Of a stretch of DNA of 5,576 nt, positions 1 to 5,576 are shown in pieces. The translations under genes were made by a program, and so were the position numbers. The DNA comes from Minisyncoccota bacterium (GTDB lineage Bacteria > Patescibacteriota > Microgenomatia > UBA1400 > PJMF01). The stretch lies in contig JAAZKO010000019.1 of NCBI GenBank assembly GCA_012799795.1, positions 1 to 5,576 of the forward strand. The letters run 5' to 3'. The notes beneath the pieces are model-generated. The model was not told the DNA's origin, ran no database searches, and saw only the letters and a list, made by a program, of their open reading frames with translations. The stretch's first letter is position 1; each line of letters begins with the position of its first letter.

Positions 1-3000
1 AATCCCGATTCAATTGATATTCTTCGACAGAGGATGCAAGCTCTCATTAATCCTGAAACTAAAAGAATTATTGATGCTGAAATTTTTAATAATTTTTTAG
101 CACAATTTTCAAATTACTCGAGTAATATTTCTGGTATAGAAGGCTTAATGAAAAATCCTGAAGCTTATTTGACTCTTTATGCAAAAAAGCATGTCTTTTA
201 TCATAGAGTTGAAGAGTTAAAAAATGCAACATTAGCTCTTGATGGCGATCTCCAATCATATTGTCGTTTAGTAGAACTGACTGAGGAAGAGTTTGCAGGT
301 CTTAAAAAAGATTTAATGGATAGTGTACCTGATATGAAATTGTCTTTTGATGAATTTAATTTAAAAAAATATGACTTATTAAAACAACTCAGCAATGAAG
401 ATAAAGAATATTTATTAAATCAATTAAAATTAGTGGGTGTTCAGCAAAGTGTTAATAGTCTTTATAAAATCAATCTTGATGGTTTAGAAGCTTTTATCCA
501 ATTAAATGAGGCAGATCGACAGCAAGTACTTGATCTTGCACAAAAATTATTTGATGATTTTGCTTTAGAAGTTTGTGATCGGACGCCTCAGGACAAGCTT
601 TATTTAGATTTTTATGCTGATTTAGTAAATAATCCACAATATCAGCAATTATTTTTGCAATATCTTAATCAGCACCAACAATTTCTTGAGCAATTTCTTG
701 AAGATTTGTTCGGCTCTTCCTATGACAAAAGCGATATGCCAGAAAAGATGAGTTCATATGCGAATTTTTTTAGACAATTAATCAATGATCACCGCAATGA
801 AGCTGATTTTGTGATTAGTGAATATATAGATCAAGATGGAGTGGCTACAGAAAAATTTTTAAATGAAATATTGAGTTCTCTTAACTCTTCAAATTATTCA
901 AACATTACTCCCTTGTTGTCTGATCAACTTTTAGCCAAGTTGGATGAAAAAGATCAAAGATTTTGGTCTTATTGGCGTCAACCAATTAAAGATCATTTAT
1001 GTGCTTTTTTACTTGAACATCGAGCTGATTTTGATCGATTGGTAGTTAACGGGGTAGCTACAGAAGATTTAATAAATGAGTTGATTGGTATTCGGTCAAA
1101 TGATTTAAGACATGTATTAATTAGTTCTTTATTAAAAGAAGATTCACGAGTTTTAGCTAACATGAGTGAAGATAGTCGGCAATTTTGGACTTATTGGAAA
1201 GATAAAAAGTTTCCTTTACAAGACTTTTTAATCAAGCATCGCGATGATTTTAAAAAATTCGTGCTTGATGGAGTTGCTACTGAAGCCATTTTAGTTGAAT
1301 TAGCAAAGCTTGGACAAAATGCTGATTACATGATAAACGATATCTTCGAAGATCCACGAGTTTTAGCTAATATGAGTGAAGATGGTCGGCAATTTTGGAC
1401 TTTTTGGCAAAATAGTCAACAACCGTATGTAAAAAAAGTGCTAATCAATCATAAAGAACGCTTCAATGAATTTGTTATTGATGATCAGCCAAGTTATCAG
1501 CTAATTGCTTGTTTAGCTAAAGAATTTCCTGGTGAATTATTGAAAGATCAATATTCTGGATTAGCCGATTTTAGTCACTTTGCTGAAAATGAAAAGCTCA
1601 TCATTATTACCAACATATTAGAAGGTTTACATCACGAACCAGATTTAATTAGTAATCATTTTAATGTAGTTCATCAAGCACTCAGTGCCTATCTCAAGAA
1701 AAATGGTCAGTTGAGTGAAGAATTTCAAGTGCCGTTTCAAGAAGCTTTTGATTTTGCTTTAACTGAAGATTTTATTAAAAAATTAGACGATTTTTATCTG
1801 GATTTACATGATAAGCAGTATGCTGCCTTAATTACTGATCCTGAGGCTTATTGGAAAAACAATTGTGTTTTGTTAACTAAGTTTGAACAGTTGGGTTGGC
1901 CCATTAAAAATTTTGATAGATTGCGCAGTTTATTACAAAATCCAGTGACTAACGATATTTTAAAGGGGACTGATAATGCATTATTAATGTCTCTTGCTCA
2001 AGACATTGGCCTTAATCTAAATAATATTTTTTACATGAATAAAAACTCGCTACATTGGTTGCGATCTGGTTTAAGTGATGAAAATCGAAAAGCTTTTTTC
2101 AAAAGAATTCTCAATGAGAAGCCTTCTAGTTTTAATAGTTGTATTGCCGCATTTGCTTCAATCGATGCAAAAGATGTTGATCGAGTTATTACTGAGCCTC
2201 TTTATAACGAAAGACTATTGGAGGCGACAGAAGAATTTGGCAACATTACTCCTTCCTTAATTACTGCCTATATTATGAATCCTAATGAAAATGCTCGAGA
2301 AGAATATCGCGAAAAAGTTGTTAATTTCCGGCGAGATATTCACCGCAATGTGCCGATCAAGTACTTGGCGGAGGGCCCTGGTGGTTTAGATTTTTTGGCA
2401 GATATGATTGCTTTAACTTTTCCCAGTACCAATATTAATCAAATCAAAGCAGATTTAAGTCAATTGAGTGATCAATGTGAGCAGGTGGCCAATCTACAGA
2501 TTCGTGAACAAGGTTATCAAGGTCAAATTGTATCTAAGGAAAAAGAAGCATTTTTGCGAGATCCAAATAAAAAAATTGATGAAGGGGTAATTAATCTAAT
2601 TAAAGTTATTTTTGCCGATCAACAGACTCCAGAATATTTGGCTAAGGGGGGAGACGAAAAATTTGCTGCTGAAGGTTGGGCTAGATTATTAGTGGAAGCA
2701 GGAGCAACTAACCAAAACCAATTGTTTGATAAAGATTTGAATCAAGTAATTGCCTGTAGTCGAGTGTCTTTGGGTGATAAAATGGCGTTTTTTGCTGAAA
2801 AAATGGCCGGGGATACCTCACAAGTGTCCGCTAAAAATACCGTGTTAAATAAAGCCAAAGAATTATTTGGCATCTATTATAAAGATAATGCGCCAGCGGC
2901 GATTGAAACATTTTTAACAAGTCATGTCGAGCAAGCTAATTCTTTATTAGCCATACTAAGTTCTAAACGTCTTGGTACTTTAGAAAAAAATATTGCTAAT

Positions 3001-3708
3001 AATAAGGCGATGAGCGAGGAAGATCGCTTAGATTTTAAAGAAATTATCAGCGGTTTGCGTCAATCAGACAGCAACCCTGAGCAAAAAATTACCTTGTTAG
3101 CCAGATTATTAGCTTTTATGACTGAACGCAGTATTTTTGCTGGAGGAGCTGGTTTGCGTAAAGCAGTTAGTAAAGAAAGCCAAAAAATTGTTTTAAAAGA
3201 CAAAGATGGTCAAGAAATCGATCCTAATTTGATCATGACTGGCTATATTAGTAAAAACGCGGCTTCCTTTTTTGCTAAAAACACCGCGGGTGTATGCACC
3301 GCTGGCGATTTTGAGCTTTCTAATCGACCCGACCATTTTCATGTCAACTTAGTTAATCAAGAGGGGATAGTGCTTGGCAATATTCAAGGCTATCAATTTG
3401 TCAAAGATGGACAACCCGCCTTAATTTTCCGCGGCTTTAATCCTTCTGACAGCTTTGTGTCATCAGCTAATGCGGAAATTTTGTGTGATCAAATGGTCGA
3501 TATGGTCAAGCAGATTGCTGCAGACAACAATATTACTCAAGTATTTATTCCCCTACAAACTACTTGGCATCCTTTAACTAATCGAGTTGGCTTAGGAGAA
3601 GTTGCTGATTATTTTGCCAAGAACTTTTATCGACCAGAAAAAGCAGAGAATTTTTCATTTGAAATCAGGCTTGGTAAAATAATCACAGATTTTTACCGTA
3701 TTATCTAA
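1..3708 (+). CDS. Giant uncharacterised, mostly helical protein with tandem repeats and an alpha/beta C-terminal domain (5' end outside window)
   Basis: The frame is open from base 1 to the TAA at 3706-3708, giving at least 1235 residues. The first ATG at 34 has no properly spaced ribosome site (AGAGG abuts it) and 11 codons precede it in frame, so the real start is upstream and a signal peptide cannot be assessed. I do not recognise the family by name. Codons ~256-510 carry four repeats of ~71-73 residues with the motifs DGVATE and FWxYW. Codons ~510-1060 look helical, charged and without membrane segments. The last ~150 codons differ: a GVCTAGD motif (Cys at codon 1099), PDHFH (His 1112 and 1114), RGFNPS (from codon 1144), then a helix, the strand VFIPL, and TNR followed by another helix. 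That strand/helix order resembles the GNAT acyltransferase fold, but the usual CoA loop is not evident. Probably cytoplasmic; function unknown. The coding call is certain, the domain reading is inference. Confidence 0.93.
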   Translation, partial: NPDSIDILRQRMQALINPETKRIIDAEIFNNFLAQFSNYSSNISGIEGLMKNPEAYLTLYAKKHVFYHRVEELKNATLALDGDLQSYCRLVELTEEEFAGLKKDLMDSVPDMKLSFDEFNLKKYDLLKQLSNEDKEYLLNQLKLVGVQQSVNSLYKINLDGLEAFIQLNEADRQQVLDLAQKLFDDFALEVCDRTPQDKLYLDFYADLVNNPQYQQLFLQYLNQHQQFLEQFLEDLFGSSYDKSDMPEKMSSYANFFRQLINDHRNEADFVISEYIDQDGVATEKFLNEILSSLNSSNYSNITPLLSDQLLAKLDEKDQRFWSYWRQPIKDHLCAFLLEHRADFDRLVVNGVATEDLINELIGIRSNDLRHVLISSLLKEDSRVLANMSEDSRQFWTYWKDKKFPLQDFLIKHRDDFKKFVLDGVATEAILVELAKLGQNADYMINDIFEDPRVLANMSEDGRQFWTFWQNSQQPYVKKVLINHKERFNEFVIDDQPSYQLIACLAKEFPGELLKDQYSGLADFSHFAENEKLIIITNILEGLHHEPDLISNHFNVVHQALSAYLKKNGQLSEEFQVPFQEAFDFALTEDFIKKLDDFYLDLHDKQYAALITDPEAYWKNNCVLLTKFEQLGWPIKNFDRLRSLLQNPVTNDILKGTDNALLMSLAQDIGLNLNNIFYMNKNSLHWLRSGLSDENRKAFFKRILNEKPSSFNSCIAAFASIDAKDVDRVITEPLYNERLLEATEEFGNITPSLITAYIMNPNENAREEYREKVVNFRRDIHRNVPIKYLAEGPGGLDFLADMIALTFPSTNINQIKADLSQLSDQCEQVANLQIREQGYQGQIVSKEKEAFLRDPNKKIDEGVINLIKVIFADQQTPEYLAKGGDEKFAAEGWARLLVEAGATNQNQLFDKDLNQVIACSRVSLGDKMAFFAEKMAGDTSQVSAKNTVLNKAKELFGIYYKDNAPAAIETFLTSHVEQANSLLAILSSKRLGTLEKNIANNKAMSEEDRLDFKEIISGLRQSDSNPEQKITLLARLLAFMTERSIFAGGAGLRKAVSKESQKIVLKDKDGQEIDPNLIMTGYISKNAASFFAKNTAGVCTAGDFELSNRPDHFHVNLVNQEGIVLGNIQGYQFVKDGQPALIFRGFNPSDSFVSSANAEILCDQMVDMVKQIAADNNITQVFIPLQTTWHPLTNRVGLGEVADYFAKNFYRPEKAENFSFEIRLGKIITDFYRII
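766..1530 (+). repeat. Four tandem ~71-73-residue protein repeats inside the giant gene
   Basis: The motif DGVATE or its variant begins at 835 (DGVATE), 1048 (NGVATE), 1267 (DGVATE) and 1480 (degenerate, DDQPSY), giving spacings of 213, 219 and 213 bases. A second motif, FWxYW or FWxFW, begins at 961, 1183 and 1393. Each unit runs roughly as HRxDFxxFVxDGVATE, then a variable helical stretch, then VLANMSEDxRQFWxYW. The first unit is partly divergent and the fourth lacks the aromatic motif, so units 2 and 3 form the well-preserved core. The layout suggests a helical solenoid or binding-repeat region; no known repeat family is identified. Confidence 0.85.
1144..1407 (+). repeat. Near-identical 54-base direct repeat pair (1144-1197 and 1354-1407)
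   Basis: Aligned codon by codon, the two 18-codon copies differ at 4 of 54 bases. One change is synonymous (AAC/AAT); the others are Ser/Pro, Ser/Gly and Tyr/Phe. They encode RVLANMSED followed by a residue that differs and then RQFW. The rest of repeat units 2 and 3 is much more divergent in DNA, so this segment either duplicated or was converted recently, or is under strong constraint. The copies lie 210 bases apart, a multiple of three, so recombination between them would delete or add exactly one repeat unit in frame. Confidence 0.85.
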
Positions 3709-3713
3709 TAGCT

Positions 3714-3720
3714 AGAAAGG
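3714..3720 (+). promoter_or_regulatory. Shine-Dalgarno site (AGAAAGG) of the small basic gene
   Basis: AGAAAGG ends 7 bases before the ATG at 3728, which is normal spacing for pairing with the 16S rRNA tail. It is the main support for treating the short frame that follows as a gene. It lies just after the stop of the giant gene, which suggests translation from the same mRNA. Confidence 0.6.
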
Positions 3721-3727
3721 CTCAGAA

Positions 3728-3883
3728 ATGGAAAGACTAAGAGCGCCGATGGCATGTGGCGAAAAGAAACATAAAAAACAAAAAGCCGAAAACAATGGTA
3801 AACATACAAATGAGCGACCGGGCAATGGCAAAGAACAATTGCGCAAGGAACGCGGCGGCAATCAGCATTTTCGTAAAAATTAA
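3728..3883 (+). CDS. Small, strongly basic, probably disordered 51-residue protein
   Basis: ATG at 3728 to TAA at 3881-3883 encodes 51 residues. By direct count there are 9 Lys, 6 Arg, 3 His, 6 Glu and no Asp, a net charge near +9. The only aromatic residue is one Phe near the end; Gly and Asn are frequent. Visible segments include GEKKHKKQK, NERPGNGK and RKERGGNQHFRKN. Composition and size suggest a disordered nucleic-acid- or ribosome-binding peptide, but no known small ribosomal protein is recognised. The gene starts 19 bases after the giant gene, has its own ribosome site, and is GC-richer than the flanking intergenic DNA. It is probably the second gene of that operon. An internal ATG at 3749 has no ribosome site. 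The opposite strand is also open here but looks like a shadow. No homologue could be checked, so this is a moderately supported gene of unknown role. Confidence 0.65.
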   Translation: MERLRAPMACGEKKHKKQKAENNGKHTNERPGNGKEQLRKERGGNQHFRKN

Positions 3884-3891
3884 AAATCACT

Positions 3892-3906
3892 AAAGCTTTG
3901 CTTTTT
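3892..3906 (+). terminator. Possible weak terminator hairpin after the small gene
   Basis: AAAGC (3892-3896) pairs with GCTTT (3900-3904) around a TTT loop and is followed by only two further Ts. An alternative 7-bp stem (3894-3900 with 3908-3914, including a G-T pair) competes with it. Both are short and AT-rich, and the region overlaps the -35 box of the next promoter. It could end the upstream transcript but is weak. Confidence 0.25.
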
Positions 3907-3932
3907 ACAAAGTTGAGCTTGTTTGATATATT
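3904..3932 (+). promoter_or_regulatory. Sigma-70-type promoter TTTACA-N17-TATATT with extended -10
   Basis: The -35 box TTTACA (3904-3909) matches the consensus at 5 of 6 bases. It is separated by exactly 17 bases from the -10 box TATATT (3927-3932). The -10 box is preceded by TGA, giving the extended TGn element. Transcription would be expected to start about 6-8 bases downstream, near 3939, which is itself an ATG. It drives the 207-residue gene and possibly the transporter beyond. Predicted from sequence only, but box quality and spacing are both good. Confidence 0.65.
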
Positions 3933-3938
3933 ACCCTC

Positions 3939-3965
3939 ATGAAAATTGAGACAGCTAAATTATAA
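3939..3965 (+). other. Eight-codon leader mini-ORF (MKIETAKL-stop) in frame with the next gene
   Basis: The ATG at 3939 lies 6 bases after the -10 box, where the transcript should begin, and could be translated as a leaderless start. It reads MKIETAKL, then TAA at 3963-3965. After one further codon (GCT) comes the ATG of the 207-residue gene in the same frame. That downstream ATG has no Shine-Dalgarno sequence, so termination at this stop and reinitiation three bases later would explain how it is translated. Alternatives are a mutated original start with a nonsense codon, a sequencing error, or chance. There is no direct evidence that it is translated. Confidence 0.35.
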
Positions 3966-3968
3966 GCT

Positions 3969-4592
3969 ATGCTGAAAGAAACTTTAGAACATTTCCAACG
4001 AGTTGAAGCTCATCCAGATTTTCAAGAAAATTCGACGACGGCTTTAGGTTTGTTTTATCAATTTATCTTTTTTCTAGAAAATCAGCAGGATTTTCCCAAC
4101 CGAGAAATTAACGATTTAGCTAGTTTTAACCATAATTTAATTTTAGATGGCCACATTACCATTGTTTTTTATGAACAAAGCAAGTTACCAGAACATTTAG
4201 CTTTATGTGTTGATGCTGATGGCATGGTTGAAACTCCCAAACTCTTTATTCCACAAACATTTGTCAAGGCGGTAGCTGAAGCGCCAGAAACACAAATTGG
4301 CTCTCTGGTGGCAACAATGAGCCATTGTCGAGATTATTTTTGTAATCTATTAACTAAACACAATGGCGACAGTTTCAAAAACCGTGCTCACGCCTATGAA
4401 GCAGAAGCGCTACAAACCTTATTAAAAATGGCTAAAAAAGAACAAGTGCCTTTACACTTCACTCCTTTTCAAGAGGACTTATTAGAGCGTTTCCCCAATG
4501 GTTTGGCAGATTTAGCAAAAGAGGATCGCAAGCGAGCTCCAGAGTATAAGGCTATCTATTCGCCGCCAAAACATTATCCATCAAGAAATTAG
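3969..4592 (+). CDS. Uncharacterised 207-residue protein, possibly a degenerate zincin-like fold
   Basis: The frame runs from ATG 3969 to TAG 4590-4592. The protein is soluble, with no signal peptide or convincing membrane helix, and I do not recognise its family. Residues 1-40 look helical. Residues 62-95 look like strands (HITIVFYEQ, LALCVDADG, KLFIP). Two helices follow: 110-130, containing MSHCRDYFC (117-125), and 138-156, containing RAHAYEAEAL (139-148). The tail from ~166 is charged and ends in a Pro/Tyr-rich stretch. A strand followed by a helix with S/H-x-x-x-D and then a helix with A-x-x-Y-E-A-E recalls the HExxH...E layout of small zinc peptidases. The catalytic HExxH is absent, so any enzymatic activity is doubtful; this is a weak inference. 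The start has no Shine-Dalgarno; an in-frame ATG lies 30 bases upstream but is cut off by a TAA. The gene has its own promoter and sits 18 bases before the transporter. Confidence 0.88.
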   Translation: MLKETLEHFQRVEAHPDFQENSTTALGLFYQFIFFLENQQDFPNREINDLASFNHNLILDGHITIVFYEQSKLPEHLALCVDADGMVETPKLFIPQTFVKAVAEAPETQIGSLVATMSHCRDYFCNLLTKHNGDSFKNRAHAYEAEALQTLLKMAKKEQVPLHFTPFQEDLLERFPNGLADLAKEDRKRAPEYKAIYSPPKHYPSRN

Positions 4593-4594
4593 TC

Positions 4595-4603
4595 TGTTAA
4601 AAT
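4595..4603 (+). promoter_or_regulatory. Extended -10 promoter (TGTTAAAAT) giving a probably leaderless transporter mRNA
   Basis: TGT followed by TAAAAT (4598-4603) fits the extended -10 form. No good -35 is visible; TTATCC at 4574-4579 is poor, as is common for extended -10 promoters. The transporter ATG begins after 7 more bases, where transcription should start, and no Shine-Dalgarno precedes it. The transporter can therefore be transcribed on its own despite the 18-base gap to the previous gene. Confidence 0.5.
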
Positions 4604-4610
4604 ATAAACC

Positions 4611-5471
4611 ATGGGCATTTTTTTTGCGCTCTTTGCTTCATTAGCGTTTGCGATTGCTTATACTTTTCTTAAAAGAAGCTATAAAGAATTTCCACCATCG
4701 GTGGCTTTTTTCTTTGACATGCTCTTTGGTTTATTAATTTGGATTCCCTTTTCATTAATGATTGGTTTTGACTTTAGTGATTTATCCAAAGTGCTAATTT
4801 ATGCCCTAATTAGCGGTATTTTGTCGGAGGCTTTTATCTTTTATATTCTCTCCAAAGGGGAAATTAGTATTACTGGCACCATTTTTGCCTCCTATCCGGT
4901 TTACACTATTCTATTTGCCATGCTGATCTTAGGGGAGCGCTTGTCGCTACTACACTGGTTATTTGTAATCATGACGATTGTTGGCACGCTATTGGCTTCC
5001 TTGCCCAGAAAAATTAGCCGGCAAGAATGGCGAAAAAAAACTTACATTTTGTGGGCAATAGCTGGAGCAACTGCCGTAGGCTTGTCCGACAGCATTTCCA
5101 AAGGAATTATTGATCAAAGCTCAGCCGCTGCCTTTTTATTTGCCCTAGCCCTAGTGCAAGTACCAATTAGCTTAATTTATTTGCGCTTAGAAAAAGAAAA
5201 GGCTAGTACTATTATTAAAGCGCTGAAAAAGTGGAGAGTTTATAAGTATGCCATCATTGGCTCATTGTTTAATGTGCTAGGTTTGGTGGGACTGTGGTTA
5301 GCCTTTGAAAACACCCTGGCTTCGATCGCTTCACCCCTAACAGCAGCTTATCCGGGCTTTATGGTGATTTTGGCAGTAGTGTGGTTGAAAGAGAAACCAA
5401 GTAAGTTGGAATGGCTAGGATTAATTTTGATTATGTTGGGAGTGGTGGGGATTGGGAGGTGGGGTAAGTAA
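4611..5471 (+). CDS. DMT-superfamily EamA-type transporter, ten membrane helices
   Basis: The 286-residue length is typical of ten-helix drug/metabolite transporters, which export or import small molecules such as amino acids or metabolites across the inner membrane. Likely helices are ~2-19, 31-52, 61-81, 86-106, 112-131, 144-161, 171-190, 211-231, 238-259 and 266-283. They form two five-helix EamA repeats. Each repeat carries the family hallmark near its fourth helix: SYPVYTILFAMLILGER (94-110), and AYPGFMVILAVVWLKEK (246-262), where the usual G of LGE is K. Basic loops lie after helices 1, 5, 7 and 9 (notably RKISRQEWRKK, 133-143), which by the positive-inside rule would place those loops in the cytoplasm. 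Substrate cannot be assigned; EamA members are diverse. The start is chosen because helix 1 begins at once and the ATG lies 7 bases after an extended -10. No recognised pathway gene is adjacent. Confidence 0.93.
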   Translation: MGIFFALFASLAFAIAYTFLKRSYKEFPPSVAFFFDMLFGLLIWIPFSLMIGFDFSDLSKVLIYALISGILSEAFIFYILSKGEISITGTIFASYPVYTILFAMLILGERLSLLHWLFVIMTIVGTLLASLPRKISRQEWRKKTYILWAIAGATAVGLSDSISKGIIDQSSAAAFLFALALVQVPISLIYLRLEKEKASTIIKALKKWRVYKYAIIGSLFNVLGLVGLWLAFENTLASIASPLTAAYPGFMVILAVVWLKEKPSKLEWLGLILIMLGVVGIGRWGK

Positions 5472-5497
5472 TTCAAAAAGTGGCTATTAGGAGTTAA

Positions 5498-5576
5498 TTA
5501 ATCTTGTTCCCAACCATCTGCTGTTTCAATTTGCCAAATATACCACCAATTTTCTACAGGAGGATTAATGCCCAAA
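5498..5576 (-). CDS. 3' end of an unidentified convergent gene (partial)
   Basis: Read on the minus strand, an open frame enters at the window edge and ends with TAA at 5500-5498, giving 25 codons. It includes NPPVENWWYIW and ends ETADGWEQD. The Trp-rich, acidic C-terminus and the codon choice look protein-like. The stop lies 26 bases from the end of the convergent transporter. The fragment is too short to identify. Against it, a plus-strand AGGAGG-ATG sits within the same bases, and an open stretch of this length can occur by chance. Confidence 0.45.
   Translation of the reverse strand, partial: LGINPPVENWWYIWQIETADGWEQD
5558..5570 (+). promoter_or_regulatory. Strong plus-strand Shine-Dalgarno and ATG at the window edge (alternative reading)
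   Basis: AGGAGG (5558-5563) is followed after 4 bases by ATG (5568-5570), then CCC AAA to the window end (Met-Pro-Lys). It is the strongest ribosome-site match in the window, though spacing is a little short. If real, a plus-strand gene begins here and the minus-strand fragment is spurious. On the minus strand the same hexamer is just two Pro codons (CCT CCT), which explains it equally well. Confidence 0.25.

Noticed and set aside
34..36. ATG at 34 as the true start of the giant gene
   Set aside because: The frame is open for 11 codons upstream to the window edge, and the AGAGG purine run touches the ATG with no spacing, so the start is probably outside the window.
201..395. Minus-strand open frame of 64 codons
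   Set aside because: It lies entirely opposite the well-supported giant gene, has Ser/Asn-rich shadow composition and no sign of its own promoter or ribosome site.
2075..2260. Plus-strand open frame of 61 codons in another phase
   Set aside because: It is fully inside the giant gene; the Leu/Met-rich product is what an out-of-phase reading of AT-rich coding DNA gives.
3705..3890. Minus-strand open frame of 61 codons opposite the small basic gene
   Set aside because: It needs a GTG start, has a Cys/Val/Phe/His-rich shadow composition and covers a plus-strand frame with a good ribosome site and coherent composition.
3913..3932. TTGAGC (3913-3918) as the -35 box for TATATT
   Set aside because: The spacer would be only 8 bases; TTTACA at 3904 gives the proper 17.
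1..5471. Recoding of TGA as a sense codon, known in some Patescibacteria (Gracilibacteria and Absconditabacteria)
   Set aside because: All complete genes end in TAA or TAG and none has an internal TGA, including the 1235-codon frame, so the standard code suffices.
5494..5501. TTAATTAA palindrome between the convergent genes
   Set aside because: An eight-base AT-only palindrome is expected often in DNA of this composition, has no loop or GC stem and does not resemble a terminator.

Overview
This AT-rich window (about 20-25% GC in parts of the 5' third, about 40% or more in many later stretches) shows compact bacterial gene organisation with short intergenic gaps, standard TAA/TAG stops and two large genes of no recognised family. 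A long mostly helical orphan protein, a tiny basic protein and apparently leaderless promoters suggest a member of the Candidate Phyla Radiation (Patescibacteria). That placement is an inference from style; no phylogenetic marker gene is present.

Layout. Positions 1-3708 (+) hold the 3' part of a very long gene (at least 1235 residues). It is open to the window edge, so its start lies upstream. Its product has a low-GC N-terminal half with four tandem repeats of about 71-73 residues, a long helical middle, and a mixed alpha/beta C-terminal domain with conserved-looking Cys/His residues that may adopt an acetyltransferase-like (GNAT) fold. Nineteen bases later, behind a good Shine-Dalgarno sequence, lies a 51-codon gene (3728-3883) for a strongly basic, low-complexity protein, probably co-transcribed.

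Positions 3884-3968 form a small regulatory gap. It holds a weak hairpin, a near-consensus promoter (TTTACA-N17-TATATT with an extended -10) and an eight-codon mini-ORF. The mini-ORF lies in frame with the next gene but is separated from it by one TAA. The next gene (3969-4592) encodes a 207-residue protein of unknown function whose C-terminal half may be a degenerate zinc-peptidase-like layout. An extended -10 element sits in the 18-base gap before a 286-residue, ten-helix DMT/EamA-family transporter (4611-5471). The spacing suggests that the transporter mRNA starts at or near its own ATG.

The last ~80 bases appear to carry the 3' end of a convergent minus-strand gene (stop at 5498). The same bases also hold a strong AGGAGG-ATG start signal on the plus strand, so the assignment is uncertain. 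No RNA genes, insertion sequences, CRISPR arrays or attachment sites were seen, and no gene-free stretch exceeds about 90 bases. No functional link between the transporter and the unknown genes can be shown from this window. The points most worth following up are the leader/in-frame-stop arrangement at 3939-3971, the leaderless transporter promoter, and the domain structure of the giant protein.
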